The position numbers were made by a program, and so were the translations under genes. Under the pieces are notes generated by a model. That model was not told the DNA's origin, did no database searches, and worked only from the letters and a program-made list of their open reading frames with translations. Below are positions 30,248-38,273 of a DNA stretch of 59,201 bases, in pieces (position 1 is the first letter of the stretch; each line of letters begins with the position of its first letter). The stretch is from Chloroflexus sp. (GTDB taxonomy: Bacteria; Chloroflexota; Anaerolineae; Anaerolineales; Villigracilaceae): the NCBI GenBank assembly GCA_020723995.1, contig DYHT01000009.1, positions 5,599 through 64,799 of the forward strand, given 5' to 3'.

Positions 30248-30478
30248 ATGGAAAATGTAACTTTTCTTCAGATCACAGAATCGCTCCGCAAATTACCCCC
30301 TGATAAGCTCTCCCTTATTTATGATTTCATCACCTTCCTTTCCGAGCGCGAAATGTCGAAAACAATGCTTCGGGAAGCAGGAAAATCCTACGCCATTGAT
30401 ACCATGCTGGCATCCGAAGCTGTTCTCCGCCGCGACTGGGACTCGCCCGAGGAGGATGAAGCATGGGCAAATTTGTAA
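30248..30478 (+). CDS. Antitoxin of MazEF-like pair
   Basis: 76 residues, small and acidic, helical (LRKLPPDKLSLIYDFITFLS) with a disordered acidic end (DWDSPEEDEAWANL), typical of DUF2281-like antitoxins. The stop overlaps the toxin ORF by 16 bases, the usual coupling of such pairs. Ribosome-binding site GGAG before ATG. Confidence 0.75.
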   Translation: MENVTFLQITESLRKLPPDKLSLIYDFITFLSEREMSKTMLREAGKSYAIDTMLASEAVLRRDWDSPEEDEAWANL

Positions 30479-30798
30479 AGGGGGACGTCATTGTTGCTCC
30501 GTTCCCTTATTCGAATCTAACCACCAGCAAAAAACGTCCGGCGCTTGTCATCGCTCCGCTTGAGGGCAATGATGTCATTTCGTGCCAAATCACCAGTAAA
30601 GCCAAAGGCGACAATTACGCTATCCCTCTGGTCAATGCTGATTTCAAGTCGGGCAGTTTGCATCAAGATAGTTTCATCCGTCCCAACCGTTTGTTTACAG
30701 CAGATTCAAGAATTATCCTTTATCGAACGGGGGCAGTGAACCGCCCAAAAATGGAAGAGGTTACTGCTAAAATAATTGAAATCATCGAACGCGAATGA
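30463..30798 (+). CDS. MazF/PemK-family mRNA interferase toxin
   Basis: 111 residues. The PemK/MazF fold is recognised from GDVIVAPFPYSNLTTSKKRP, ALVIAPLEGNDVISCQITS, SFIRPNRLFT and the C-terminal helix EEVTAKIIEIIE. In the family it cuts single-stranded RNA at short sites and is held inactive by the upstream antitoxin. The stop overlaps the following hicB-like start (ATGA). Full length. Confidence 0.85.
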   Translation: MGKFVKGDVIVAPFPYSNLTTSKKRPALVIAPLEGNDVISCQITSKAKGDNYAIPLVNADFKSGSLHQDSFIRPNRLFTADSRIILYRTGAVNRPKMEEVTAKIIEIIERE

Positions 30799-30998
30799 AT
30801 CCCGCTGAACATCAGATGATCATCTATTGGAGCGACGAAGATCAGGCTTACATCGTCGAAGTCCCCGAACTGCCCGGTTGCATGGCAGACGGTAAAACGC
30901 GCTGCGAGGCCATTTACAATGCCGAAAGGGTTATTCAGGAATGGCTCGAAACAGCCAGAATCCTGAACCGCCCTGTTCCGCTAATCGCTGAGAACTAA
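30795..30998 (+). CDS. HicB-like small protein
   Basis: 67 residues, HicB-type fold only (YWSDEDQAYIVEVPELPGCM), about 60 percent identical by eye to residues 1-65 of the protein at 29664, but without an HTH. No HicA partner. Its start overlaps the MazF stop and its stop is at the tsaD start, so tsaD is likely translated from the same message. Confidence 0.75.
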   Translation: MNPAEHQMIIYWSDEDQAYIVEVPELPGCMADGKTRCEAIYNAERVIQEWLETARILNRPVPLIAEN

Positions 30999-31004
30999 TT
31001 GCTG

Positions 31005-32054
31005 ATGGCTGCTCTTCCCCCCGCCCGAATATTAGCAATTGAAACAAGTTGCGACGAGACCGCCGCGGCCGTCATCGAAAACGGACGCGCCCTGCTGGCC
31101 TCCACTGTCGCCTCGCAGATGGACATCCATGCCCGTTATGGCGGCGTCTTCCCGGAAGTAGCCTCGCGCCAGCACATCCTGTCCATAGTGCCGGTCGTCG
31201 AGCAGACTCTGACCCAGGCGCACCTGGCATTGGGCGATCTGGACGCCATCGCCGTGACGCGCGGCCCCGGCTTGGCCGGTTCACTGGTTGTCGGGTTGAA
31301 TATGGCCAAGGGCCTGGCGCTTGGCACGGGCCTGCCGCTCATCGGGGTCAATCATCTGGAAGGCCATATGTATTCCGCATGGGTCTACGACAGTCCCCAA
31401 CAGGGGGACAACGCCGGCGAGAATCCGCCGCCGGAACCGCAGTTCCCACTGATAGCGTTACTGGTTTCTGGGGGGCACACGGAATTGAATTTGATGGAAT
31501 CCCACCTGAAATACAAGCGGTTGGGCGCCACCCTTGATGACGCGGCCGGCGAGGCCTTCGATAAAGTCGCCCGCCTGCTCGGGCTGGGTTATCCCGGCGG
31601 CCCGGCCATCCAAAATGCTGCCGAGGAAGGCGTCCCGAAGGCGTTCAATTTTCCGCGCGCCTGGCTAGAAGGAACGTGGAATTTCTCGTTCAGTGGCCTG
31701 AAGACCGCTGTCCTGCGCGAGGTCAAGCGGCTGAACGGTGAAGGCAAGCCATTACCAGTCGTGGATCTGGCTGCTAGTTTCCAGTCGGCGGTGGTGGAAG
31801 TGCTGCTGCAAAAAACTTTGATGGCGTCGCGTGAATTTGGCGCAAAGGAAATTCTGGTAGCAGGCGGCGTCTCGGCCAACCGCGCCTTGCGCGAGGCCTT
31901 CCGCGCCCAGCAGGAATTTCCGGTCAACATCCCGCGGCTCTCGCTCTGCACCGACAACGCTGCCATGATCGCCGCGGCCGGGTACTTCCGCTACGCTCTG
32001 GGTCACCGCGATGGACTGGAGATTGACGTGCTACCGACTTGGACGTTATCGTAG
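31005..32054 (+). CDS. tsaD: tRNA N6-adenosine threonylcarbamoyltransferase TsaD
   Basis: 349 residues from ATG 31005; TTG 30999 is an alternative. Kae1/TsaD signatures: ILAIETSCDETAAAVIE, the metal motif GVNHLEGHMYSAW, LVSGGHTEL, DDAAGEAFDKVARLLGLGYPGGP, and VAGGVSANRALRE. It makes t6A37 in ANN-decoding tRNAs together with TsaB, TsaC and TsaE, not present here. A short palindromic insert (31393-31409) adds about 12 residues after HMYSAWV, close to the metal-binding histidines. Confidence 0.95.
   Translation: MAALPPARILAIETSCDETAAAVIENGRALLASTVASQMDIHARYGGVFPEVASRQHILSIVPVVEQTLTQAHLALGDLDAIAVTRGPGLAGSLVVGLNMAKGLALGTGLPLIGVNHLEGHMYSAWVYDSPQQGDNAGENPPPEPQFPLIALLVSGGHTELNLMESHLKYKRLGATLDDAAGEAFDKVARLLGLGYPGGPAIQNAAEEGVPKAFNFPRAWLEGTWNFSFSGLKTAVLREVKRLNGEGKPLPVVDLAASFQSAVVEVLLQKTLMASREFGAKEILVAGGVSANRALREAFRAQQEFPVNIPRLSLCTDNAAMIAAAGYFRYALGHRDGLEIDVLPTWTLS
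31393..31409. repeat. In-frame GTCCCC palindrome (tsaD)
   Basis: GTCCCC and GGGGAC arms around AACAG. It encodes part of the DSPQQGDNAGENPPPEP stretch, which does not occur in ordinary TsaD proteins. It lies between the HxxxH metal motif and LVSGGHTEL. Confidence 0.65.
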
Positions 32055-32076
32055 AGAATAGTGCCCTTAAAAACCC

Positions 32077-32115
32077 AAACCCCGTTTGAGATCGGCCCTG
32101 ATCTCTACGGGGTTT
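32077..32115. terminator. Bidirectional terminator between tsaD and prmC
   Basis: AAACCCCGT (32077-32085) pairs with ACGGGGTTT (32107-32115). A second stem GAGATC/GATCTC lies inside and GGCCCT is the loop. It sits between the convergent tsaD and prmC genes. AAAAACCC on one side and TTTGTCC on the other give weak U-tracts. Confidence 0.8.
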
Positions 32116-32123
32116 GTCCTGTT

Positions 32124-33023
32124 TCATACTTGCACTTCCACCAACCGGTCGTGACCGGACAAATCTTGGTGAAGGTGAATTTTCGCTTCGCTGAAGGCGT
32201 CACAGGCCAGCGAGAGTACTTTCGCTCCCTGCGAGGCTTCGATTTCCATGAGCAGGAGACCGCCCGGCGCAAGGTAGTGCGGCGCTTCGGCCAGCAGCCG
32301 GCGGATGAGATCCAGCCCATCCGCGCCGCCGTCCAGGGCCAGGGTCGGTTCGCGACCGTAGACGCGCAGCCCGCGCAGGGTCTCGGTGGGAATATAAGGA
32401 AGATTTGCTACTATCATGCTAAAAGATTGGAAATTCGGGAGTGGAGGAAACAGGTTGCAGCAAAAAAATTCGATGTGTTTGTCCACACCACGTCGGGCAG
32501 CATTGCGGCGGGCCAGCTCAACCGCCGCCGGGGAAATATCCGTCGCAATAACCTGTAACTCCGGCACAATGACCGCCAACGCAATGGCAATACAACCCGA
32601 TCCTGTGCCAACATCAATAGCGCGCAGTATACCCCAGTCCGCTTTAGCGGACTTTGCATCCCTAGCCTGGCGATTAATCGCCAGGCGTTGCCGCAGCCAG
32701 GATATCGCCCGTTCCACTAGCAGTTCCGTTTCGGGACGCGGGACGAGCACATCCGGCGTGACTTCGAATTCCAACCCACAGAATTCCCATTTACCCAGCA
32801 CGTAGGGCAGCGGCTCGCCGCGCTCCAGACGTGCAACCAGAGTCTTCAGCGCGGTTACCTGGTTACGGGTCAGGGGCGTTTCGGGATGCGCCAGCACCCA
32901 TGAGCGCGGCTTATCCAACACATGCGCCAGTAATACCTGTACATCCAGATTGGGTGTATCGGTTAATTTCGTCCCGAGTAGGTGCTTCGCAACACTAGCG
33001 GCAATTTCTTCCAAGCTTATCAT
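32124..33023 (-). CDS. prmC: Release-factor glutamine methyltransferase PrmC
   Basis: 299 residues from ATG 33023. The frame is open to 33194 into prfA, but family sequence begins at MISLEEIAASVAKHL. Motifs: RGEPLPYVLGKWEFCGLEF, VLVPRPETELLVE, AIDVGTGSGCIAIALA, and the catalytic motif as NLPYIP in place of the usual NPPYIP. It methylates the GGQ glutamine of PrfA, encoded directly upstream. Residues about 112-128 come from a palindromic insert (32637-32687). Confidence 0.93.
   Translation of the reverse strand: MISLEEIAASVAKHLLGTKLTDTPNLDVQVLLAHVLDKPRSWVLAHPETPLTRNQVTALKTLVARLERGEPLPYVLGKWEFCGLEFEVTPDVLVPRPETELLVERAISWLRQRLAINRQARDAKSAKADWGILRAIDVGTGSGCIAIALAVIVPELQVIATDISPAAVELARRNAARRGVDKHIEFFCCNLFPPLPNFQSFSMIVANLPYIPTETLRGLRVYGREPTLALDGGADGLDLIRRLLAEAPHYLAPGGLLLMEIEASQGAKVLSLACDAFSEAKIHLHQDLSGHDRLVEVQV
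32637..32687. repeat. Double palindrome in frame (prmC)
   Basis: Two perfect palindromes follow each other: GTCCGCTTTAGCGGAC (32637-32652) and CCTGGCGATTAATCGCCAGG (32666-32685). Together they encode a LAINRQARDAKSAKAD-like stretch between the helical and AdoMet domains of PrmC. Confidence 0.85.
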
Positions 33024-33114
33024 CGCAAACCTTACGACTGAACCATCTCCCGAATCATCCCTGCCCTGCATTGCCGGGTTGCTGCCACTGATTCTTATCC
33101 CCCTCGGAACTGTG

Positions 33115-34191
33115 TCATTCATCGTCATCCAAGCCTGTCGCTGCCAACCTCTCGGCCTCATCCCGCGTGGAAAGTTCCTCGACAAATTCGTCAATGTCGC
33201 CCTGCATCACCGCCGGAAGGTTGAATACCGACAGGTTGATGCGATGATCGGTAATACGCGACTGTGGATAATTGTACGTGCGGATCTTTTCCGAGCGTAC
33301 GCCTGTCCCGACCTGCGAGCGGCGCGCCGCCTCCTGCGTGGAGCGGCGCTTTTCTTCTTCGGCTTCATACAACCGCGCCCGCAATATGGCCATAGCCCGC
33401 AACCGGTTCTGTAATTGCGAGCGTTCGTCTTGGCAGGCAACCACCATACCGGTCGGCAAGTGCGTCAAACGAATGGCAGTGGCATTCTTTTGGACGTTCT
33501 GCCCGCCTGCGCTGGATGAGCGAAAGACGTCCATTTTAAGATCAGATTCGGGAATCTGAATATCCACTTCCTCGACTTCGGCCAGCACCGCCACCGTAGC
33601 CGTGGAGGTGTGAATGCGTCCCTGCGCTTCCGTCACCGGTACGCGCTGAACGCGGTGGACACCAGACTCGTATTTCAATTTCGAATACGCGCCCTTGCCT
33701 TTGACGAGGAAAATGATTTCCTTGAACCCGCCAATGCCAATGTCGCTCTGCGACAGGACTTCCACTTTCCAGTTTTGGCGCTCGGCGTAGCGCGAGTACA
33801 TGCGGTACAGGTCCGCGGCAAAGATGGCAGCCTCGTCCCCGCCTGTCCCGGCACGGACTTCCATGATGACGTTCTTGTCGTCGCGCGGATCTTTCGGCAC
33901 CAGCAGAGCTTTGATTTCTTTTTCGAGAACGGCGATGCGCGGCTCCAAATCGGCAAATTCTGCTTCGGCCAGGGCGCGTATTTCCTCATCTTCTTCACCT
34001 GCGAGCATGTTACGGGCATCCTCCAGCCGCTTCAACAACTGGCGATATTCTTGCGCTTTTGTGTAAATTGGTTCAAGATCAATGCGCTCTTTGTTCAGTT
34101 CCGCGGCGCGCTGATAGTTGCTGCCAATCTCCAGCAGGAGGCGATTGATCTCTTCGTAACGACTTTCGATTCCGGCAAGTTTATCGAGCAT
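33115..34191 (-). CDS. prfA: Peptide chain release factor 1
   Basis: 358 residues. The N-terminal helical domain is MLDKLAGIESRYEEINRLL. The catalytic loop SSSAGGQNVQKNATAIRLTH holds GGQ. The final part is NYPQSRITDHRINLSVFNLP. RF1 reads UAA and UAG and releases the peptide. It is followed by prmC, which modifies it, and preceded by a 49-residue membrane protein gene. Confidence 0.96.
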   Translation of the reverse strand: MLDKLAGIESRYEEINRLLLEIGSNYQRAAELNKERIDLEPIYTKAQEYRQLLKRLEDARNMLAGEEDEEIRALAEAEFADLEPRIAVLEKEIKALLVPKDPRDDKNVIMEVRAGTGGDEAAIFAADLYRMYSRYAERQNWKVEVLSQSDIGIGGFKEIIFLVKGKGAYSKLKYESGVHRVQRVPVTEAQGRIHTSTATVAVLAEVEEVDIQIPESDLKMDVFRSSSAGGQNVQKNATAIRLTHLPTGMVVACQDERSQLQNRLRAMAILRARLYEAEEEKRRSTQEAARRSQVGTGVRSEKIRTYNYPQSRITDHRINLSVFNLPAVMQGDIDEFVEELSTRDEAERLAATGLDDDE

Positions 34192-34199
34192 GGATCATC

Positions 34200-34349
34200 T
34201 TACTTTGCGACCAGTGACAGCACCCATGAGAGAATCAGGATGACCGAAATCACTACAAAGATAATGCGGTAAACGCGCATCCGCCGCGTCTCGCGGCTCA
34301 ACTTGCCTGTCTTTGAAACCATTTTGCCTTTTACATTTTTACTTGCCAT
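34200..34349 (-). CDS. 49-residue single-pass membrane protein
   Basis: ATG 34349 with a GAGG ribosome-binding site leads to MASKNVKGKMVSKTGKLSRE, a basic N-terminus. One hydrophobic helix follows (RIIFVVISVILILSWVLSLV) and the stop is at 34200-34202. It ends 8 bases before prfA on the same strand, so it is probably co-transcribed. The layout (basic cytoplasmic tail, one C-terminal helix) resembles small tail-anchored proteins. I do not recognise a family. Confidence 0.7.
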   Translation of the reverse strand: MASKNVKGKMVSKTGKLSRETRRMRVYRIIFVVISVILILSWVLSLVAK

Positions 34350-34400
34350 GCTTTACCTCGTTAATAAATTCCTATCCGTACAGTGCGGGTGTTTTTGCTT

Positions 34401-34724
34401 CTAAGATTTTTCTAAGCGCGCCAAAAATTCTTCGAATGTGATTTCCACATCCGAAGGCACATGATCAGCCGGGTTTTCGGGTGGATGCCAGTGCCACTTG
34501 TCGCCAGCATTATCCGCGCCAAAAGTACGTTGATTATCTTCGATCAGGGCAAAAGAAAATTTTCCTGTCCCCTGGTTATAGAAAACATCCAGGAATGATT
34601 GAGTTATCAGGAAAACTCGAAGCCTGACAGATGTGGGAGTGGAATCGAATACGATGACACTCTGCACAATAGGTGAATTCGAACAAACAGCGATCACATG
34701 TTGTTCAAATTCTTCCAAACTCAT
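34401..34724 (-). CDS. TumE-like toxin candidate
   Basis: 107 residues from ATG 34724, which overlaps the upstream stop as ATGA. A longer frame to 34841 is overlap only. Features: VIVFDSTPTSVRLRVFLITQ, SFLDVFYN, KWHWHPPENPADHVPSD. These resemble the DUF6516/TumE toxin family, with its conserved W-x-x-HPx-H pattern near the end. The assignment is from pattern memory and not certain. Coupling to a small acidic upstream gene supports a TA pair. Confidence 0.5.
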   Translation of the reverse strand: MSLEEFEQHVIAVCSNSPIVQSVIVFDSTPTSVRLRVFLITQSFLDVFYNQGTGKFSFALIEDNQRTFGADNAGDKWHWHPPENPADHVPSDVEITFEEFLARLEKS

Positions 34725-35035
34725 GCCAACCATTGCAAAATTTCCTGCAACATTTCCAGATCTGTGACAGCGGCCTCCCATTCGAAATAATCCTGTTCGA
34801 TTGGGTATGAGTAGGCATCTTCGATTTTCCCCTCTTTCCATGCTTCCTCAAAGTCACGAAAATGCCTGAAATATTTCTTTTCAAAGACAGCAATGCGCGC
34901 CTCCGCTGATTCCGTACGCAAACGGACAAGGTCTTTAAGGGCAAGCGAAAGCGCGAGATCTGGTCGCGATTCTCCTGTCAACCGCCGCAACAGGTTATGG
35001 GTTGCCTTGGGGATTACTACAGATTCAAGTACCAT
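34721..35035 (-). CDS. Antitoxin candidate for the TumE-like pair
   Basis: 104 residues, helical and acidic. VIPKATHNLLRRLTGESRP is a possible DNA-binding start, and AVFEKKYFRHFRDFEEAWK with an acidic end follows. The overlap with the downstream gene and the small size fit an antitoxin. No clear family was recognised. It is preceded by uvrC 3' sequence on the same strand with an 11-base gap. Confidence 0.5.
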   Translation of the reverse strand: MVLESVVIPKATHNLLRRLTGESRPDLALSLALKDLVRLRTESAEARIAVFEKKYFRHFRDFEEAWKEGKIEDAYSYPIEQDYFEWEAAVTDLEMLQEILQWLA

Positions 35036-35046
35036 ACCGTGCTCCT

Positions 35047-36963
35047 TTACTCTAGATGCGCCTTGACACTCTCCGCCAGCGCCGGCGTGATGCCCGGCGC
35101 GGCGGTCAATTCTACCACCGAAGCCTCCCTAATCTTATCCACAGAACCGAAATGTTTCAAGAGGGATTTTCGCCGCGCCGGACCGATGCCGGGGATGGAA
35201 TCCAGCGCCGAGGCCAGGCCCTGTTTGGCGCGTCGCTGGCGATGGGCAATGATGGCAAAGCGGTGCGCCTCGTCACGGATGCGCTGGACGAGATAGAGCG
35301 CCTGTGAATGGCGCGGCAGTGACAACGAATAGGGCCTTCCAGGGAAGAAGATTTCCTCATGCTCCTTCGCCAACCCGACGACGGGTACTTTGCCAAACAG
35401 GCCAAATTTTTGGAGAACACCCGCAGCGCGCGACAACTGCCCCTTGCCGCCGTCCACGATCAGCAAGTCGGGCAGAAAGGCGAACGCGGCATCCGGTTTG
35501 GACCCCGGGCCTGCCTTGCCTGCGCCAGTGCCGCAGGCACAGGTGAGCGCAGACGAAGGGCCGGCTTCCGTTTCCTGGGCCGCTTGCCACCTGCGGAAGC
35601 GGCGGGTCAGGACTTCCTCCATGCTGGCGAAATCGTCCGGGCCAGCCACCGATCCAATGTTAAAGCGGCGGTAGAGTTTCTTGTCCGGCACGCCCTGGGT
35701 GAAGACCACCATGCTGCCAACGGAGGCCGTCCCCTGCGTATTGGAGATGTCGTAGCACTCGATGCGGTTCGGAGGTCCAGCAAGTTGCAGCGCGGCCTGT
35801 AATTCAGCCAGGGCCTGTTCCTGTTTATGCCTATCCGCCTGCCATTGGGCGCGCAAAGCCTGCAATGTTTCCGCTGCATTTTCCGCCGCCATCTGCACCA
35901 GTTCGTGCGGCTGGCCGTCTTTTGGCACGATCATTTCCACTTTTTGGCCGCCGCGCCGCGAACGCAGCCATTGCTGGATGATTTGCGCTTCCTCGATTTC
36001 CTGCGGCAGCATCACCTGTTGCGGCACGCTGGCCGCCTCAGTATAGAACTGCTTGACAAATTGCGCCATCACTTCGGCGTCGGCGGCGTCTTCCGCGCCT
36101 TCGAGGATGAAATATTCGCGGCCAATCAATTTGCCGCCGCGAATGAAGAATATCTGCACGCAGGCCTCGTTATCGGCGCGCGCCAAGGCCACCACGTCCG
36201 AATCGAGGTAGTCCGTAGTAAAAACGACTTTCTGCCGTTCGACGATACTTTGCATGGCTTTTAATTGGTCGCGTAGGGCGGCGGCTTTTTCAAACCTCAA
36301 TTCCACAGAGGCGTTTTCCATTTCCTGCTGAATGCGGGAAATAATGCCTTCGGAATGTCCGTTCAAAAATTCCTGCAAATCGGCGATCATTTGCCGGTAT
36401 CCGGCCTGGTCTATTGCTCCGATACACGGCGCGGCGCACAGATGGATGTCGTAATAGAGACACGCCCGCTTGTCCGCGCCGCTGATTACCCGGTCACAGG
36501 TCAGGTACGGAAAGACACGCCGCAGCACGTCCAGGGTCTGGTAAACGGCCCAGGCGGAGGTATACGGCCCAAAATAACGCGCCCCGTCCTCGGTCATCAG
36601 GCGCGTCACGGTGACTTTCGGATAGGCCTCGCCCCAGTGGATTTTGATGTACGGATAACGCTTATCATCCTTGAGCCGGATGTTGTATTTGGGACGGTGT
36701 TTCTTGATGAGATTCATCTCGAGGATCAGCGCCTCGAGTTCCGAACCGACCAGGATCCATTCGATGTTCGCAATTTCGCGCCCCAGGCGGCGGGTCTTGT
36801 GATCGTGACCGGCCTCCGCGTGGAAATACGAACGGACGCGGCTGCGCAGGCTGACCGCCTTGCCGACATAGATGATCGTCCCAGCGGCGTTTTTCATCAG
36901 GTAACAGCCGGGCTTGGCAGGGAGGGTATCGAGGATGCCCCGGATGTGATCGGAAATGTCCAT
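35047..36963 (-). CDS. uvrC: Excinuclease ABC subunit C
   Basis: 638 residues. The GIY-YIG nuclease domain is at about 10-95 (LPAKPGCYLMKNAAGTIIYVGKA is its core), with a UVR motif near 205-240, the RNase-H-like second nuclease domain (RIECYDISNTQGTASVGSMV, LLIVDGGKGQLSRA) and terminal helix-hairpin-helix repeats (LDSIPGIGPARRKSLLKHFG). It makes the two incisions in nucleotide excision repair. A repeat-derived insert at about residues 470-492 (35513-35548) precedes the LLIVDGG motif but keeps the frame. Confidence 0.95.
   Translation of the reverse strand: MDISDHIRGILDTLPAKPGCYLMKNAAGTIIYVGKAVSLRSRVRSYFHAEAGHDHKTRRLGREIANIEWILVGSELEALILEMNLIKKHRPKYNIRLKDDKRYPYIKIHWGEAYPKVTVTRLMTEDGARYFGPYTSAWAVYQTLDVLRRVFPYLTCDRVISGADKRACLYYDIHLCAAPCIGAIDQAGYRQMIADLQEFLNGHSEGIISRIQQEMENASVELRFEKAAALRDQLKAMQSIVERQKVVFTTDYLDSDVVALARADNEACVQIFFIRGGKLIGREYFILEGAEDAADAEVMAQFVKQFYTEAASVPQQVMLPQEIEEAQIIQQWLRSRRGGQKVEMIVPKDGQPHELVQMAAENAAETLQALRAQWQADRHKQEQALAELQAALQLAGPPNRIECYDISNTQGTASVGSMVVFTQGVPDKKLYRRFNIGSVAGPDDFASMEEVLTRRFRRWQAAQETEAGPSSALTCACGTGAGKAGPGSKPDAAFAFLPDLLIVDGGKGQLSRAAGVLQKFGLFGKVPVVGLAKEHEEIFFPGRPYSLSLPRHSQALYLVQRIRDEAHRFAIIAHRQRRAKQGLASALDSIPGIGPARRKSLLKHFGSVDKIREASVVELTAAPGITPALAESVKAHLE
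35513..35548. repeat. In-frame GCCTGCGGCAC palindrome, copy 1 (uvrC)
   Basis: Contains GCCTGCG and CGCAGGC arms. Its reverse complement matches 39796-39831 at 34 of 36 positions, so it is the best-conserved pair of repeats in the window. In uvrC it encodes a SALTCACGTGAGK-like peptide. Confidence 0.85.
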
Positions 36964-37030
36964 CCCTGGAATTTTATCGCTAATGGCGCAAAAAAGCGAA
37001 TGACGCGCTGCTCGCGTTTATAATACAAGC

Positions 37031-37555
37031 ATGTCAAACGATATATCCCTGCCCGAAGTTCGCATTGGCATATTGCTCCGCCAGCGCGGCCTGAAATTAG
37101 CCGTAGCCGAATCCTGTACCGGCGGGCTGGTCTGCAACCGCATCACCAACGTGCCCGGTTCATCGGACTATTTTCTCGGCGGCATTGTCGCTTATGCCTA
37201 CGAGACCAAAGTGGCTCTGCTGGGTGTCGCGTGGGATACACTGCGGGCGCACGGCGCGGTCAGCCGCGAGACAGTGCTGGAGATGGCGCGCGGGGCGCGG
37301 CAAGCCTTGGACGCAGATATCGCCATCAGCGTGAGCGGCATCGCCGGTCCCGGCGGTGGATTGCCGGAGAAACCGGTCGGTACAACTTGGATTGGTCTGT
37401 CAACAACCAACGGGGAATGGGCGAGGAGGCATTGTTTTTCGGGAGACCGCCAGCAGAATAAAATTTCGTCGGCGGAAGCCGTTTTGCAGATGCTACTGGA
37501 TTATCTTAAAGGGGAAAGAGAATTGGACGCGGACAAACGCGGACGTGTGACCTGA
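37031..37555 (+). CDS. pncC: CinA C-terminal-domain protein, nicotinamide-nucleotide amidase
   Basis: 174 residues, the stand-alone CinA/PncC domain: [42 protein letters not shown], and [19 protein letters not shown]. The family converts NMN to nicotinate mononucleotide. A TATAAT (37019-37024) lies 6 bases before the ATG, so the message may be nearly leaderless. The last residues are tail sequence rich in Asp, Lys and Arg. Confidence 0.9.
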   Translation: MSNDISLPEVRIGILLRQRGLKLAVAESCTGGLVCNRITNVPGSSDYFLGGIVAYAYETKVALLGVAWDTLRAHGAVSRETVLEMARGARQALDADIAISVSGIAGPGGGLPEKPVGTTWIGLSTTNGEWARRHCFSGDRQQNKISSAEAVLQMLLDYLKGERELDADKRGRVT

Positions 37556-37580
37556 AAAAGTATGAACACGGAGAGAAACC

Positions 37581-38264
37581 ATGAAAACCGTCGTCATCAT
37601 CTCCGCCAACGCCGAATGGCGCGCCGTCAAACAAACTCTCGCTCCCGCCGAAATTCACATCACACCCTTGGGCGAATGGTTCGAAATACCTTTCAACATT
37701 CAACCTGTAACCTTTTACCATGGAGGTTGGGGCAAAATCTCGGCCGCGGCCACGGCGCAATATGTCATTGACCGCTGGTCGCCAGAACTGCTTGTCAACT
37801 TGGGCACTTGCGGCGGATTCGCCGGACACATCGCCCCCGGGACCGTCATCCTGGTCGAAAAAACGATCGTCTATGACATCCTCGAGCAGATGTCTGACCC
37901 CGACGAGGCAATTGCCCACTATTCGACCGAAATTGACCTTACCTGGCTGAAAGACCATCGTCCATCGTCCGTCGTCCGTGGTCTGTTAGTCTCTGCTGAC
38001 CGCGACATCGTGGCGGGCGATATTCCCATGTTGGTCGAAAAATATGGGGCGGTTGCCGCGGACTGGGAATCAGGCGCCATTGCCTGGGTGGCGAAACGCA
38101 ATCGGGTCCGCTGCCTGATCCTGCGCGGGGTGACCGATTTGGTCGGCGCGGGAGGAGGCGAAGCGTATGGGAATGTAGGGTTGTTCAAAGAACGCGCCAG
38201 GGTGGTGATGAAGGAGTTGATTGAACAATTACCCGCCTGGGTTGAGAAGGCCGAAGGTAAATAA
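37581..38264 (+). CDS. Nucleoside phosphorylase / nucleosidase family protein
   Basis: 227 residues. The PNP/UDP phosphorylase fold is seen in VIISANAEWRAVKQTL, ELLVNLGTCGGFAGHIAPGTVI, ADWESGAIAWVAKRN and LRGVTDLVGAGGGEA. MTA/SAH nucleosidase is the closest role by feel, but futalosine hydrolase or another base-cleaving activity is possible. A short repeat insert (37953-37983) sits before LVSADRD. Convergent with glk. Confidence 0.8.
   Translation: MKTVVIISANAEWRAVKQTLAPAEIHITPLGEWFEIPFNIQPVTFYHGGWGKISAAATAQYVIDRWSPELLVNLGTCGGFAGHIAPGTVILVEKTIVYDILEQMSDPDEAIAHYSTEIDLTWLKDHRPSSVVRGLLVSADRDIVAGDIPMLVEKYGAVAADWESGAIAWVAKRNRVRCLILRGVTDLVGAGGGEAYGNVGLFKERARVVMKELIEQLPAWVEKAEGK
37953..37983. repeat. 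In-frame CATCGTC/CGTCGTC tandem
   Basis: CCATCGTCCATCGTCCGTCG words bounded by GACC and GGTC encode a HRPSSVVRG-like peptide in the nucleosidase. The frame is kept. Confidence 0.55.
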
Positions 38265-38273
38265 ATGCAGGGT

